Part shown: positions 1 through 6,438 of the stretch, piece by piece
Position numbering within the stretch: position 1 is the first letter of the stretch
How the letters are laid out: the number at the start of each line of letters is the position of its first letter
Origin: a virus
Reading direction: 5' to 3' (one strand)
Length of the DNA: 20,518 bases
IMG/VR virus record: IMGVR_UViG_3300030104_005160
Coordinates: 4,477-24,994 of that record
Notes under the pieces: generated by a model
The model's database searches: none
Seen by the model: the letters and a program-made list of their open reading frames with translations, nothing else
What the model was told of the DNA's origin: nothing
Program-made: the position numbers and the translations under genes

Positions 1-2
1 TC

Positions 3-122
3 AAACCTGAGCTACTAACAACAGCTCAAGGATTAGACAAAAGGTTAAGGCAACAAGAACAGGCAACAATGATTTTATTTTATTTGTTTGCTTGCACTCT
101 TTCAGCCTCACTCATCTTTTAA
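3..122 (+). CDS. 3' end of an unknown gene (partial, starts before the window)
   Basis: Frame 3 is open from the window edge to a TAA at 120-122 and encodes about 39 residues. The visible part begins with a charged, Gln/Arg-rich stretch (TTAQGLDKRLRQQEQ). It ends with a hydrophobic segment (MILFYLFACTLSASLIF) that looks like a C-terminal membrane anchor. The other two + frames are closed by stops within the first 20 bases, so this is the only possible reading-through gene. Function is not recognisable. An ATG at 69 could instead start a 17-residue peptide, but the charged-then-hydrophobic pattern fits the tail of a longer protein better. A small phage membrane protein is one possibility. Confidence is moderate because no start is visible. 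Confidence 0.45.
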   Translation, partial: KPELLTTAQGLDKRLRQQEQATMILFYLFACTLSASLIF

Positions 123-142
123 ATAATCACCATCACAGCATC

Positions 143-325
143 ATGGAAATTACAGTCGAAACAAAGGAAGTCTACGGGAACAAGCTTGTCTATTGCACTT
201 CAGAACATTCTGATTCAATACAAGCACTAACAAACCGCAAGACTCTCACACCCAAAGATTTGAAAGCATTATCTAATCTTGGTTTTTCTTTTAAAATGAA
301 AGCACAAGAGCTAGAGATTATTTAA
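143..325 (+). CDS. small hypothetical protein (60 aa)
   Basis: An unknown 60-residue protein. The frame is open from an ATG at 92, but the ATG at 143 is preferred: the upstream extension would overlap the gene ending at 122 and encodes a low-quality His/Asn-rich stretch. The protein is MEITVETKEV at the start and has a mixed, soluble composition with no membrane segment. Its C-terminal part (KTLTPKDLKALSNLGFSFK) could form a short helix pair. The stop TAA at 323-325 overlaps the next ATG by one base, so translational coupling with the downstream gene is likely. It lies at the left end of the early region, where T7-like phages keep small host-takeover genes. No family is recognised. Confidence 0.55.
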   Translation: MEITVETKEVYGNKLVYCTSEHSDSIQALTNRKTLTPKDLKALSNLGFSFKMKAQELEII

Positions 326-540
326 TGACTTACCCACAAACTGCTTTAACTCTTGAAGACCTCCCAATTCTTATAAAAAATAAGGATCAATGGATTTCTT
401 TCCAACAATACAAAGAAGAAGTGTTGAAGTTATCAGGAACAGGGAAAGTTGGATCATCAACACCGAACCCAACTCTTTCTGTTTTAGATGCAAGCCTTGA
501 GCTAAAACACTATTTAAAAAATGGATGGGTAATTAATTAA
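325..540 (+). CDS. small hypothetical protein (71 aa)
   Basis: An unknown 71-residue soluble protein. It starts at an ATG that shares its first base with the preceding stop codon (TAATG). The sequence has a helical, charged N-terminal half (ALTLEDLPILIKNKDQWISF) followed by a Ser/Thr/Pro/Gly linker near residues 38-50 and a C-terminal helix ending GWVIN. No catalytic motif, cysteine pair or signal peptide is visible. The next gene begins one base after its stop. The three consecutive small genes at 143-730 form a compact co-transcribed cluster closed by the terminator at 738-761. Function cannot be assigned. Confidence 0.6.
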   Translation: MTYPQTALTLEDLPILIKNKDQWISFQQYKEEVLKLSGTGKVGSSTPNPTLSVLDASLELKHYLKNGWVIN

Positions 541-541
541 A

Positions 542-730
542 ATGATTTCATTCTTAATCAAACAGCCAAGAAAATACTTTAAGTATAGGCTGACTTACAA
601 AACGATTTATACACACTATAAAGAGTTTGAAAGTCTTCAATCACTTAAGGACTGGCAAAAGATCGGATGTGACGAGGACAACTCCTTCAGCTCATACACA
701 ACATATGATGAGCTAGTCGAAAAGATCTAA
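542..730 (+). CDS. small basic hypothetical protein (62 aa)
   Basis: An unknown 62-residue protein with a strongly basic and aromatic N-terminal half (Lys, Arg and Tyr rich around residues 8-27) and an acidic Ser/Tyr-rich C-terminal half. The basic aromatic start could contact nucleic acid, but there is no recognisable domain. It begins one base after the previous stop and is the last gene before the terminator at 738-761, so it closes the first visible early operon. Small genes of this kind near the left end of podovirus genomes are usually host-interaction proteins and diverge quickly. Confidence 0.55.
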   Translation: MISFLIKQPRKYFKYRLTYKTIYTHYKEFESLQSLKDWQKIGCDEDNSFSSYTTYDELVEKI

Positions 731-737
731 CCAACTA

Positions 738-761
738 CCCAGCCTCAGAGCTGGGTTTTTT
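738..761 (+). terminator. rho-independent terminator closing the first early operon
   Basis: A perfect 6-bp GC-rich stem CCCAGC (738-743) / GCTGGG (750-755) with a 6-base loop is followed directly by a run of six T. It starts 7 bases after the stop of the 62-aa gene and just before a promoter, so it insulates the two early units. Confidence 0.85.
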
Positions 762-768
762 ATTGGTT

Positions 769-809
769 TGTTAACACAGTTGCATTAAGTACAAACGAGT
801 CTATATAAT
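769..809 (+). promoter_or_regulatory. sigma70-type early promoter P1 with an upstream palindrome
   Basis: A -35-like TTGCAT (780-785) and a consensus -10 TATAAT (804-809) are separated by 18 bases. They lie between a terminator and the GTG start of the ArdC-type gene at 882. The perfect 8-bp palindrome TGTTAACA (769-776) sits three bases upstream of the -35 box. In T7-like phages early genes are read by host RNA polymerase, so a host-type promoter is expected here. The predicted leader is about 65 bases. Confidence 0.7.
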
Positions 810-881
810 TAATAGTATTAATCCAATTTGAATTGCATCAAGTGGGATTAATAAAATAAACCACCATCACGAGGCACCACC

Positions 882-1841
882 GTGAAAAAACAAAAAACCT
901 ACAACGGACCAACGCAAGGCGAGAAGATTGTTGAACGCCTGATAACCCTTATGAAATCAGGTAAAGCAGTTTATCGCAAGCGATGGAATCCAACGTCTAC
1001 TTTAGGTAGACATAGAAACTTTATTACTGGTAAAGAATACCAAGGAGCAAACCCAGCACTATTAGAAATGGAGCTATGTCTTAGAGAGACTGAGTTGCCT
1101 TTATGGTGTGGGAGAGCGCAAGCAAAAGCAAAGGGATTTATCCCAAAGAAAGGCACACAAGGAGCCTATGTTCTAAGACCTAATTTAGTTAAGAAACCTG
1201 TACTAGATGAAAACGGAACCCAACAAAAGGACAAGGAAGGCAATCCAGAGTTCACAGCCTTTATGAGATATAAAGAAGTTTGTGTATTTAATGCTGATGA
1301 TTTAAGGGGAGTCGATGAGGAATCACAACTCGAATTAAACGGCCTTATAACAGCCGCAACTTGTAATATCACCATCACACCAGAACACGAAAGAATTGCT
1401 AAGGCCGAGGAAATAGCCAAAGCATGGCAAGAGAAAGTTGAGACTAAATGGGGAGGAGATAGAGCCTTCTATAGACCTTCAACCGATCACATCCAAATGC
1501 CACTACGTGAGCAATTCATAAGCGCTGATGCTTTATATGGTACGTGGTACCACGAAATGGTACACAGCTCTGGGCATGGCTCCAGACTTGGCCGTAAAAT
1601 AGCAAATAGAAAAGGAGACAAAAACTATGCCCGTGAAGAGCTAGTTGCAGAGCTAGGGAGCTTCCTAATATGTAATAGACTCTCTATTAGTAGCGATGAA
1701 AAATCCACAGCCGCATATTTAGAGGGATACATAGAAGTACTAAAGCAAGGGCCAAAAGTACTTTATAAGGTACTAGCCGATGCCAGCGCAGCCTCAAACC
1801 TCATATGTGGGCCTGAAGTAATCGAAGAGGACAAGGACTAA
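882..1841 (+). CDS. ardC: ArdC-type antirestriction protein (ssDNA-binding N-domain plus zincin-like metallopeptidase)
   Basis: This 319-residue protein resembles ArdC. The N-terminal ArdC_N-like (DUF1738) domain spans about residues 1-140 and includes RNFITGKEYQGANPALL (45-61) and a conserved-looking LWCGRAQAKAKGF...KKGTQG block (74-94). The C-terminal zincin-like half carries HEMVH at 224-228 followed by SSGHGSRLGR, and the third-ligand helix REELVAELGS at 251-260. This is the usual ArdC two-domain order. ArdC proteins bind single-stranded DNA and protect incoming DNA from restriction. The start is a GTG with a GAGG ribosome-binding site at 871-874, seven bases upstream. It is the first gene behind promoter P1, the position where T7 carries its own antirestriction gene (0.3, ocr), so an immediate-early anti-defence role is inferred. 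The stop overlaps the next start by one base. Confidence 0.88.
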   Translation: MKKQKTYNGPTQGEKIVERLITLMKSGKAVYRKRWNPTSTLGRHRNFITGKEYQGANPALLEMELCLRETELPLWCGRAQAKAKGFIPKKGTQGAYVLRPNLVKKPVLDENGTQQKDKEGNPEFTAFMRYKEVCVFNADDLRGVDEESQLELNGLITAATCNITITPEHERIAKAEEIAKAWQEKVETKWGGDRAFYRPSTDHIQMPLREQFISADALYGTWYHEMVHSSGHGSRLGRKIANRKGDKNYAREELVAELGSFLICNRLSISSDEKSTAAYLEGYIEVLKQGPKVLYKVLADASAASNLICGPEVIEEDKD

Positions 1842-2185
1842 TGGATTACTTAATAGACCTATTCAAGCGCCTTAAAAGTGGCGATGTAGTAGAAGTTAAA
1901 TTGAAAGATGGCTACCAAGGAACCATAACAACCAAAAGGAAAGTAGGCCGAAGAACTAAAGATAAGTATGGAAGGGAAAAACTATTTCTTAATTCAAATT
2001 TTAGGGGAATTAAATGTCTCCCCTATATTTTGTACCTTAAAAATGATGTGATTAATTTATGTCATGGAAATATGTATTGTCTATTACTTGAAATAACTTT
2101 GTTCGATAGCTCAGGAGATATTCAAGAGACAGTCTGTCTTAATCTATCCACTAAATCCACCATCACCGAGGGCTGCTTTAAATGA
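1841..2185 (+). CDS. hypothetical protein (114 aa)
   Basis: An unknown 114-residue protein whose ATG overlaps the ardC stop by one base (TAATG), so the two are probably translationally coupled. The N-terminal part (SGDVVEVKLKDGYQGTI, about residues 13-29) has the alternating pattern of a small beta-barrel, followed by a basic stretch (TKRKVGRRTKDKYGREK) that might bind nucleic acid. The C-terminal half is rich in beta-forming residues and contains two Cys with no clear metal motif. It overlaps the next gene by four bases. A role alongside ArdC in early host takeover is possible, but only from context. Confidence 0.65.
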   Translation: MDYLIDLFKRLKSGDVVEVKLKDGYQGTITTKRKVGRRTKDKYGREKLFLNSNFRGIKCLPYILYLKNDVINLCHGNMYCLLLEITLFDSSGDIQETVCLNLSTKSTITEGCFK

Positions 2186-2547
2186 AAAACTCAATTGCTA
2201 AATACTACGAGGAATACTGTCCATCTTTAAAAGATCTATGGATTAAATACCTTGAACATGATGATGTTATGGATGGTCATCATGCAGGCCCACAGAAACA
2301 AGCTAAAGACTATGATCCTAAAGAAGAACCATATTTCGGGTTTGAAGTAGCTGATTGGTCAATAAATAGATACGACAATCAATCCCGTATTTTATTTGAA
2401 TGTTATAGAGATAAAGTTCACCTTATTTATGGTTTTGAAGATAAATATAGAGAAGATCATTATATGACACATGAAAACTGCTTGAAATATTTAGCTCAAT
2501 TACCTAGAGGCTGGTACTCATTCACTACCGAGGGCTGCAAAACATAG
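2182..2547 (+). CDS. acidic hypothetical protein (121 aa)
   Basis: An unknown 121-residue acidic, aromatic-rich protein. It starts at an ATGA overlap with the previous stop. It contains many Tyr, Asp, Glu and His residues, with HDDVMDGHHAGPQKQAKDYD near residues 26-45. The His/Asp cluster could bind metal, but no known enzyme motif is present. Its last codons (TTEGC) and stop lie inside a GC-rich hairpin (2530-2552) that may end or attenuate the transcript. The same C-terminal word TEGCFK ends the preceding gene, and the DNA word ACCGAGGGCTGC is shared by both gene ends. Phage DNA-mimic proteins are acidic too, but this is only a loose analogy. Confidence 0.65.
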   Translation: MKNSIAKYYEEYCPSLKDLWIKYLEHDDVMDGHHAGPQKQAKDYDPKEEPYFGFEVADWSINRYDNQSRILFECYRDKVHLIYGFEDKYREDHYMTHENCLKYLAQLPRGWYSFTTEGCKT

Positions 2548-2552
2548 CCCTC
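2530..2552 (+). terminator. possible terminator or attenuator hairpin over a stop codon
   Basis: A perfect 7-bp stem GAGGGCT (2530-2536) / AGCCCTC (2546-2552) with a 9-base loop covers the TAG stop of the 121-aa gene. It is followed by CTTATTTAAT, which is T-rich but not a clean T run. It may be a weak terminator or an mRNA-stabilising hairpin before the 73-aa gene. Confidence 0.45.
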
Positions 2553-2585
2553 CTTATTTAATCAACTATTACTTATTTAATTAAA

Positions 2586-2807
2586 ATGGATTCTTTTTTC
2601 ATTGGGGATCTTGTATTCATTGATAGGAAGCATTTCGCAAATGTTCCTTATGAAATCAAGAGTATTAAAAAGGATCATCTTAATAGAGATCTTTATTGGC
2701 TCAAGAGTACAGAACAAGCCGAGTATCCTAGTACTCCAGCAATCACAATCACCAGGGACACTAGAGAGCTAATACATGCCATATGTCCGAGGCTTGTAAA
2801 GCATTAA
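2586..2807 (+). CDS. small hypothetical protein (73 aa)
   Basis: An unknown 73-residue protein. The N-terminal part (FFIGDLVFIDRK...YEIKSIKKDHLNRDLYWLKS) alternates hydrophobic and charged residues like a small SH3-like barrel of the kind often seen in tiny phage proteins. The C-terminal part is a short helix with an Arg/Lys/His tail. It is the last gene of the ardC transcription unit, followed by the terminator at 2844-2869. It is separated from the upstream gene by a 38-base AT-rich gap that contains part of the hairpin at 2530-2552. No function can be assigned. Confidence 0.55.
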   Translation: MDSFFIGDLVFIDRKHFANVPYEIKSIKKDHLNRDLYWLKSTEQAEYPSTPAITITRDTRELIHAICPRLVKH

Positions 2808-2843
2808 TTCTGGTAAGGTATCAACTACACTAAGACACTAAAT

Positions 2844-2869
2844 ACGCCCTTCAACCGAGGGCGTTTTTT
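2844..2869 (+). terminator. rho-independent terminator closing the ardC operon
   Basis: A perfect 7-bp stem ACGCCCT (2844-2850) / AGGGCGT (2858-2864) with a 7-base loop is followed by a run of T to 2869. It lies 36 bases after the stop of the 73-aa gene and immediately before promoter P2. Confidence 0.88.
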
Positions 2870-2895
2870 AGTATCACACTATGGGTGGTGCATTA

Positions 2896-2940
2896 TGTTC
2901 ACTTTGAACAGTTGCACATAGGACAATTTAGGTATATATT
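2896..2940 (+). promoter_or_regulatory. sigma70-type promoter P2 with a perfect inverted repeat at the -35
   Basis: A -35-like TTGCAC (2912-2917) and a -10-like TATATT (2935-2940) are separated by 17 bases. The 15-base perfect inverted repeat TGTTCA-CTT-TGAACA (2896-2910) ends one base before the -35 box and could be a regulator-binding site. The likely transcript starts near 2947, giving a leader of about 26 bases to the GTG at 2973. Downstream genes are the 170-aa unknown protein and the phage RNA polymerase. Confidence 0.7.
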
Positions 2941-2972
2941 ACACTTAGTTGAAATAGTATAGTAACTTCGAC

Positions 2973-3485
2973 GTGCTAACACTCAAAGACGCGCAAAAAT
3001 ATAAGGATCTATTAGCTAAACAATTTAGCAAAATAGATGCTGCATCAAATGATGAAAGATGGAATAATTTTCTAGAAATAAAAGAAGCTAAATTTATACC
3101 TAATGAAAATTTACCAGTTGTAAGAGGATTATTAGAAGGTAAAAATTGTTTAGCTATAAAAGATTTTAGAAATATTATTATTCAAAACTTAAAAAAGTTC
3201 AAATATTGCACAATTATACCAGTCCTCTTTGAAATGACCGAGGGCTATTTAATGCCAGAATTAATTACACATTATTTTAAAATTACATCAATTGTTTTAA
3301 GTGAAGAAGATATGTTAGACGCATACACAGTGAGATATAGAGACTCTAATCATTCATTAAGAGAGTTCTGTACATACGCAAGAAGTACAATAGATGCAAG
3401 GTTACAAGCTCTTGAATGTATTCAATATGTTGCCTCTAATCCTCGTTGTATAAATGACATAACACAAGAAAAGGTAAGTTTATAA
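2973..3485 (+). CDS. hypothetical protein upstream of the RNA polymerase (170 aa)
   Basis: An unknown 170-residue, mostly helical and basic protein. The start is a GTG at 2973, because the first in-frame ATG lies about 90 codons in and would delete half the protein. The GTG also sits a plausible distance behind promoter P2. The sequence shows helices with Lys-rich faces (LTLKDAQKYKDLLAKQ at the start, IIIQNLKKFKY in the middle) and no enzyme motif. Its base composition is very AT-rich and it uses many TTA and AGA codons, more so than the ardC unit. It is the first gene of the RNA polymerase transcription unit. An effect on host or phage transcription is a reasonable guess only. Confidence 0.7.
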   Translation: MLTLKDAQKYKDLLAKQFSKIDAASNDERWNNFLEIKEAKFIPNENLPVVRGLLEGKNCLAIKDFRNIIIQNLKKFKYCTIIPVLFEMTEGYLMPELITHYFKITSIVLSEEDMLDAYTVRYRDSNHSLREFCTYARSTIDARLQALECIQYVASNPRCINDITQEKVSL

Positions 3486-3528
3486 ATAGAAATCATTCAA
3501 TATCAATTACTACACCACTAAGTATTAA

Positions 3529-5862
3529 ATGGACGATCTAGCTTTATATCAAAGGCAACTCAACAGAGAACTAGGCCAAAGGACCGAGGCTAGAGACAGA
3601 TTAAAAAGGAATACATTAAAGGCAGAACAAAAAGGATACGCTAGTTCTGCTGTGTATAACCAAAAGATACTAAAGGATTCAACAGCAAAGATAGGTAACA
3701 GATTAGAGAAACGATTACATCATTTAAGAAGGGGTAATGCTGGAGTTGATGCAGTAATAATTGATAAGCATTTAAAAGATACAGATAAAAATGTAATAGC
3801 TCTATTAACTATGAAAGTAGCAATGGATGTATTAGGTAAAGAAAGCAAACCTAAGTTTGTTGAATTATCTATTGCAATAGGTAGAGCAATTGAAACAGAA
3901 TTAAGACTTAATCACTATCACAAGGAAGACCCTGAATTATATAGACGTGTAGAGGCTGGATTCCACCAAAGCACAGGGACAAGGCAAAAGGATACTGTAT
4001 TTAAAATTAGATTTAACGCCGAGGGATTAGAGTGGCATAGATGGAGTAATTCAACAGCACACAAAATAGGTGCCTGGTGCTTAGATGCTATTGGAGAAGA
4101 AACAGGGTGGTTAACCAAAGAAACTATTGTTGTAGGTAAAAGAAGTAAGAGAAGTATTATTAGATATAGTCAAGAATTTTTAAATTTAAAAGCTAATTTA
4201 TTAGAGCAAGCCGAGGGCTTGGCTTTCTTAGCTTGGCCGATGATATGTAAACCATTGATATGGAGCAATGAAGATCTAGGTGGATACATAACAGAAGCTA
4301 TCCATCGTATGCACCCTTTAGTTAGACAGAAAGGAGGATTGCAGCATATTAAACAGGGGGATATTCCCATCCAAACACTTAACAACATTAACCATGTTGC
4401 TTTTAGGATTAATCAACCTGTATTTCAAGTGCTTGACTGGGCTTTAACCACTAAACAAACTATTGGTAAGTTCAGAGTAGAAGAAGCAAAACCAGACCCT
4501 AATCCACCATCACCAGACTGCACACCAGAGCAGCTCAAAGCCTATAAAAAAGATAAAAGGCGCATTAAAGACAACAATGCTCAAATCGAACAAAAGAATT
4601 GGAGATCTATTGAACTACATTATGTAGCCAATAAGTTTAAGGATGAAAAAGCTATCTATTTTCCCCACTCGTTCGGGTACCGAGGACGGCTTTATTCTCA
4701 AACTACTTCTTTATCACCTCAAGGGACTGATACAGAAAAGGCACTTCTTTATTTTGTCGATGAAGGTCCAGTCAATGAATATTGGCTTGCATGGACCGTA
4801 GCAACAACTAAGGGTCTGGATAAGAAAACTCACCAAGAAAGGGTTAATTGGACTAGAGAAAACATTGAAAGAATCACAGCCATAGGGTCTGATCCTATTG
4901 GTGCATATGATCTTTGGGAAGATGCTGATGAGCCGTGGTGTCATCTTGCAGCCTGTATAGAGTATTTTTTATGCTGTATCAGTTGCACTAAGAGCCGAAG
5001 CGGTTTGCCCTGTGGACAGGACGCTACTGGAAGCGGGATTCAACATCTATCAGCTATGACTCTAGACGCTGAAAGCGCTTTAAAGTGCAATGTTTTACCA
5101 ACACAAATACCCTCTGATTGCTACAAAATAGTAGCTGATAATAGTCTTCAGTATATCTCTGATCAATCAGTCCATAAATACATCACACGGAAAATAACCA
5201 AAAAGGTTTGCATGTGCATACCTTACGGACTGACTAAAACAAGCGCTCGTACATATATACGAGAGGCATTAAAAGAAACATCAATCGACTTAAGCGTAAA
5301 GGGACGATTGACTGAGATTACTGAAGCTATTTACGACAAGTCAGTACCAGAAATATTTGCTGGTCCTGTCGAGGTTATGAAATGGATTCAAAAGGCAGCA
5401 AAAGAAATCATTAGTCAAACAGACACCATCACATGGACTACTGCTTCAGGGTTCAATGTTGTTCAAAACCTAAGACTAAGTTTATCTAGCCGAGTCCAAA
5501 CACGATTAATGGGAGCTGTTGTTAGTTGCCAGGTTGGTGAACGATGGGGTGGTCCTGATGTCAAACATCATGTCTCAGCATTAGCGCCAAATCTGACACA
5601 CAGCAACGATAGCTCGCTAATACACCTGACTTTTGCTTACTGGGATGACAAGCCTTTTCAATCAATACACGATTGCATACTTGTTAGGTCTTGTGATATG
5701 GATGAAGCTAAAGATGCAATTCGTATGCACTTTGTAGAAATCTATAAAGCACCAGTATTAGAAGATTGGGCCAATCAAGTAGGAGTCGAAGTTCCACAAG
5801 GTCTTATAAAAAACACCTTGGATTTGGAAAAAGTAAACGATTCTGATTATTTCTTTTGTTAG
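3529..5862 (+). CDS. T7-type single-subunit DNA-directed RNA polymerase
   Basis: This 777-residue protein (T7 gp1 is 883) transcribes the middle and late phage genes. The catalytic signature is complete. The first metal Asp is D498 in GQDATGSGIQHL. R554, K558 and Y566 in RKITKKVCMCIPYG have exactly the spacing of T7 R627, K631 and Y639. The second metal Asp is D715 in SIHDC. The block FPHSFGYRGRLYSQ matches the T7 FPYN-x-DWRGRVY region, and APNLTHSNDSS follows the probable promoter-specificity loop. The N-terminal domain is Lys/Arg-rich and helical, and is shorter than in T7. The first half is markedly more AT-rich than the second. The gene lies behind promoter P2 and the 170-aa protein. Its promoters in this genome are not evident to me. 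Confidence 0.97.
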   Translation: MDDLALYQRQLNRELGQRTEARDRLKRNTLKAEQKGYASSAVYNQKILKDSTAKIGNRLEKRLHHLRRGNAGVDAVIIDKHLKDTDKNVIALLTMKVAMDVLGKESKPKFVELSIAIGRAIETELRLNHYHKEDPELYRRVEAGFHQSTGTRQKDTVFKIRFNAEGLEWHRWSNSTAHKIGAWCLDAIGEETGWLTKETIVVGKRSKRSIIRYSQEFLNLKANLLEQAEGLAFLAWPMICKPLIWSNEDLGGYITEAIHRMHPLVRQKGGLQHIKQGDIPIQTLNNINHVAFRINQPVFQVLDWALTTKQTIGKFRVEEAKPDPNPPSPDCTPEQLKAYKKDKRRIKDNNAQIEQKNWRSIELHYVANKFKDEKAIYFPHSFGYRGRLYSQTTSLSPQGTDTEKALLYFVDEGPVNEYWLAWTVATTKGLDKKTHQERVNWTRENIERITAIGSDPIGAYDLWEDADEPWCHLAACIEYFLCCISCTKSRSGLPCGQDATGSGIQHLSAMTLDAESALKCNVLPTQIPSDCYKIVADNSLQYISDQSVHKYITRKITKKVCMCIPYGLTKTSARTYIREALKETSIDLSVKGRLTEITEAIYDKSVPEIFAGPVEVMKWIQKAAKEIISQTDTITWTTASGFNVVQNLRLSLSSRVQTRLMGAVVSCQVGERWGGPDVKHHVSALAPNLTHSNDSSLIHLTFAYWDDKPFQSIHDCILVRSCDMDEAKDAIRMHFVEIYKAPVLEDWANQVGVEVPQGLIKNTLDLEKVNDSDYFFC

Positions 5863-5874
5863 CTTTTATAAACA

Positions 5875-6027
5875 ATGAAGCCACCAGCCAATGCAACTTT
5901 GATCGAAAGATTGCAATTTTATGTTCGTACTGAGCAAAATGAAAAGGCAAAAGCCTTAGCTAGTATCGCTGACTACTTAGAAGAATGTTTCTGTTGGGAT
6001 ATTGACTTCCATCTTCCACATTTATAA
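5875..6027 (+). CDS. small hypothetical protein (50 aa)
   Basis: A micro-gene with ATG at 5875-5877 and TAA at 6025-6027. It encodes a predominantly helical 50-residue protein starting MKPPANATLIERL and ending FHLPHL. Two Cys lie close together (ECFCWD) but there is no second pair to complete a zinc site. It begins 12 bases after the RNA polymerase stop and has codon use like its neighbours, which supports real coding. Its 3' end overlaps the presumed regulatory region for the winged-helix gene. Function is unknown; by position it could be co-expressed with the polymerase. Confidence 0.6.
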   Translation: MKPPANATLIERLQFYVRTEQNEKAKALASIADYLEECFCWDIDFHLPHL

Positions 6028-6067
6028 GGGTAAAATATTAATATGTGAAGGTCCATTCCATTAAGGA
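6002..6067 (+). promoter_or_regulatory. possible regulatory region for the winged-helix/integrase pair
   Basis: Upstream of the winged-helix ATG (6083) lie a possible -10 TAAAAT (6031-6036) with a weak TTCCAT (6007-6012) 18 bases before it. There is also a perfect palindrome ATATTAATAT (6035-6044) and a GTCC (6051-6054) / GGAC (6064-6067) inverted pair. The palindrome overlapping a candidate -10 would suit autorepression by the downstream winged-helix protein. The promoter match is poor, so this is tentative. Confidence 0.3.
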
Positions 6068-6082
6068 CAATCCAGAGCTAAG

Positions 6083-6436
6083 ATGACAGCAAGAGTCACC
6101 AATGACAGCATGTTGCGAGCTTACTGGCTTGTTGAAGCACTACGCTCAACTGGAGAGCGTGAGTTTCCGATGCAACTAGCCTCAACCTTCTTCTATATTG
6201 CGGCCCATGAAGGCTGTTTACAGGAGGATGTGCAAGAGGCTACTGCTCAAACGTCTAGCTCTGTTTCCCGTAATGTGACTTGGCTTGGCCCAAGGCATAG
6301 AACAGGAAAGGATGGATTGAAGTTGGTCTATAGGGAGAGAGCAAAAGAAGATTATAAAAAGTATCGACTTTACTTAACCCCTAAAGGTCAGACTTTCAAA
6401 AATCTGATTGAACAACAACTCACTCGCAAAATCTAA
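6083..6436 (+). CDS. MarR-like winged-helix DNA-binding protein
   Basis: This 117-residue protein has the look of a MarR-type winged helix. A long N-terminal helix is followed by helices around LASTFFYIAAHEGCLQEDVQ (33-52). The probable recognition helix is about residues 54-68 (TAQTSSSVSRNVTWL). A two-stranded wing (GLKLVYRERAKEDYKKYRLYLTPKGQ, 78-103) ends in the LYLTPKG word typical of the MarR wing strand, and a C-terminal helix follows. It lies two bases upstream of the integrase start, so the two are co-transcribed. A site-specific recombinase paired with a small winged-helix regulator suggests control of integration or of early transcription, but repressor function is inferred from fold and context only. 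The sequence shows no ligand-binding or dimerisation residues that would confirm MarR family membership. Confidence 0.7.
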   Translation: MTARVTNDSMLRAYWLVEALRSTGEREFPMQLASTFFYIAAHEGCLQEDVQEATAQTSSSVSRNVTWLGPRHRTGKDGLKLVYRERAKEDYKKYRLYLTPKGQTFKNLIEQQLTRKI

Positions 6437-6438
6437 TT

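Noticed and set aside
92-124. A promoter with TTGCAC at 92-97
   Set aside because: No acceptable -10 box lies at 16-19 bases, and the segment is inside the end of an open reading frame.
92-142. Upstream ATG at 92 as the start of the first small gene
   Set aside because: It would overlap the open frame ending at 122 and add an unusual His/Asn-rich leader; the ATG at 143 is more likely.
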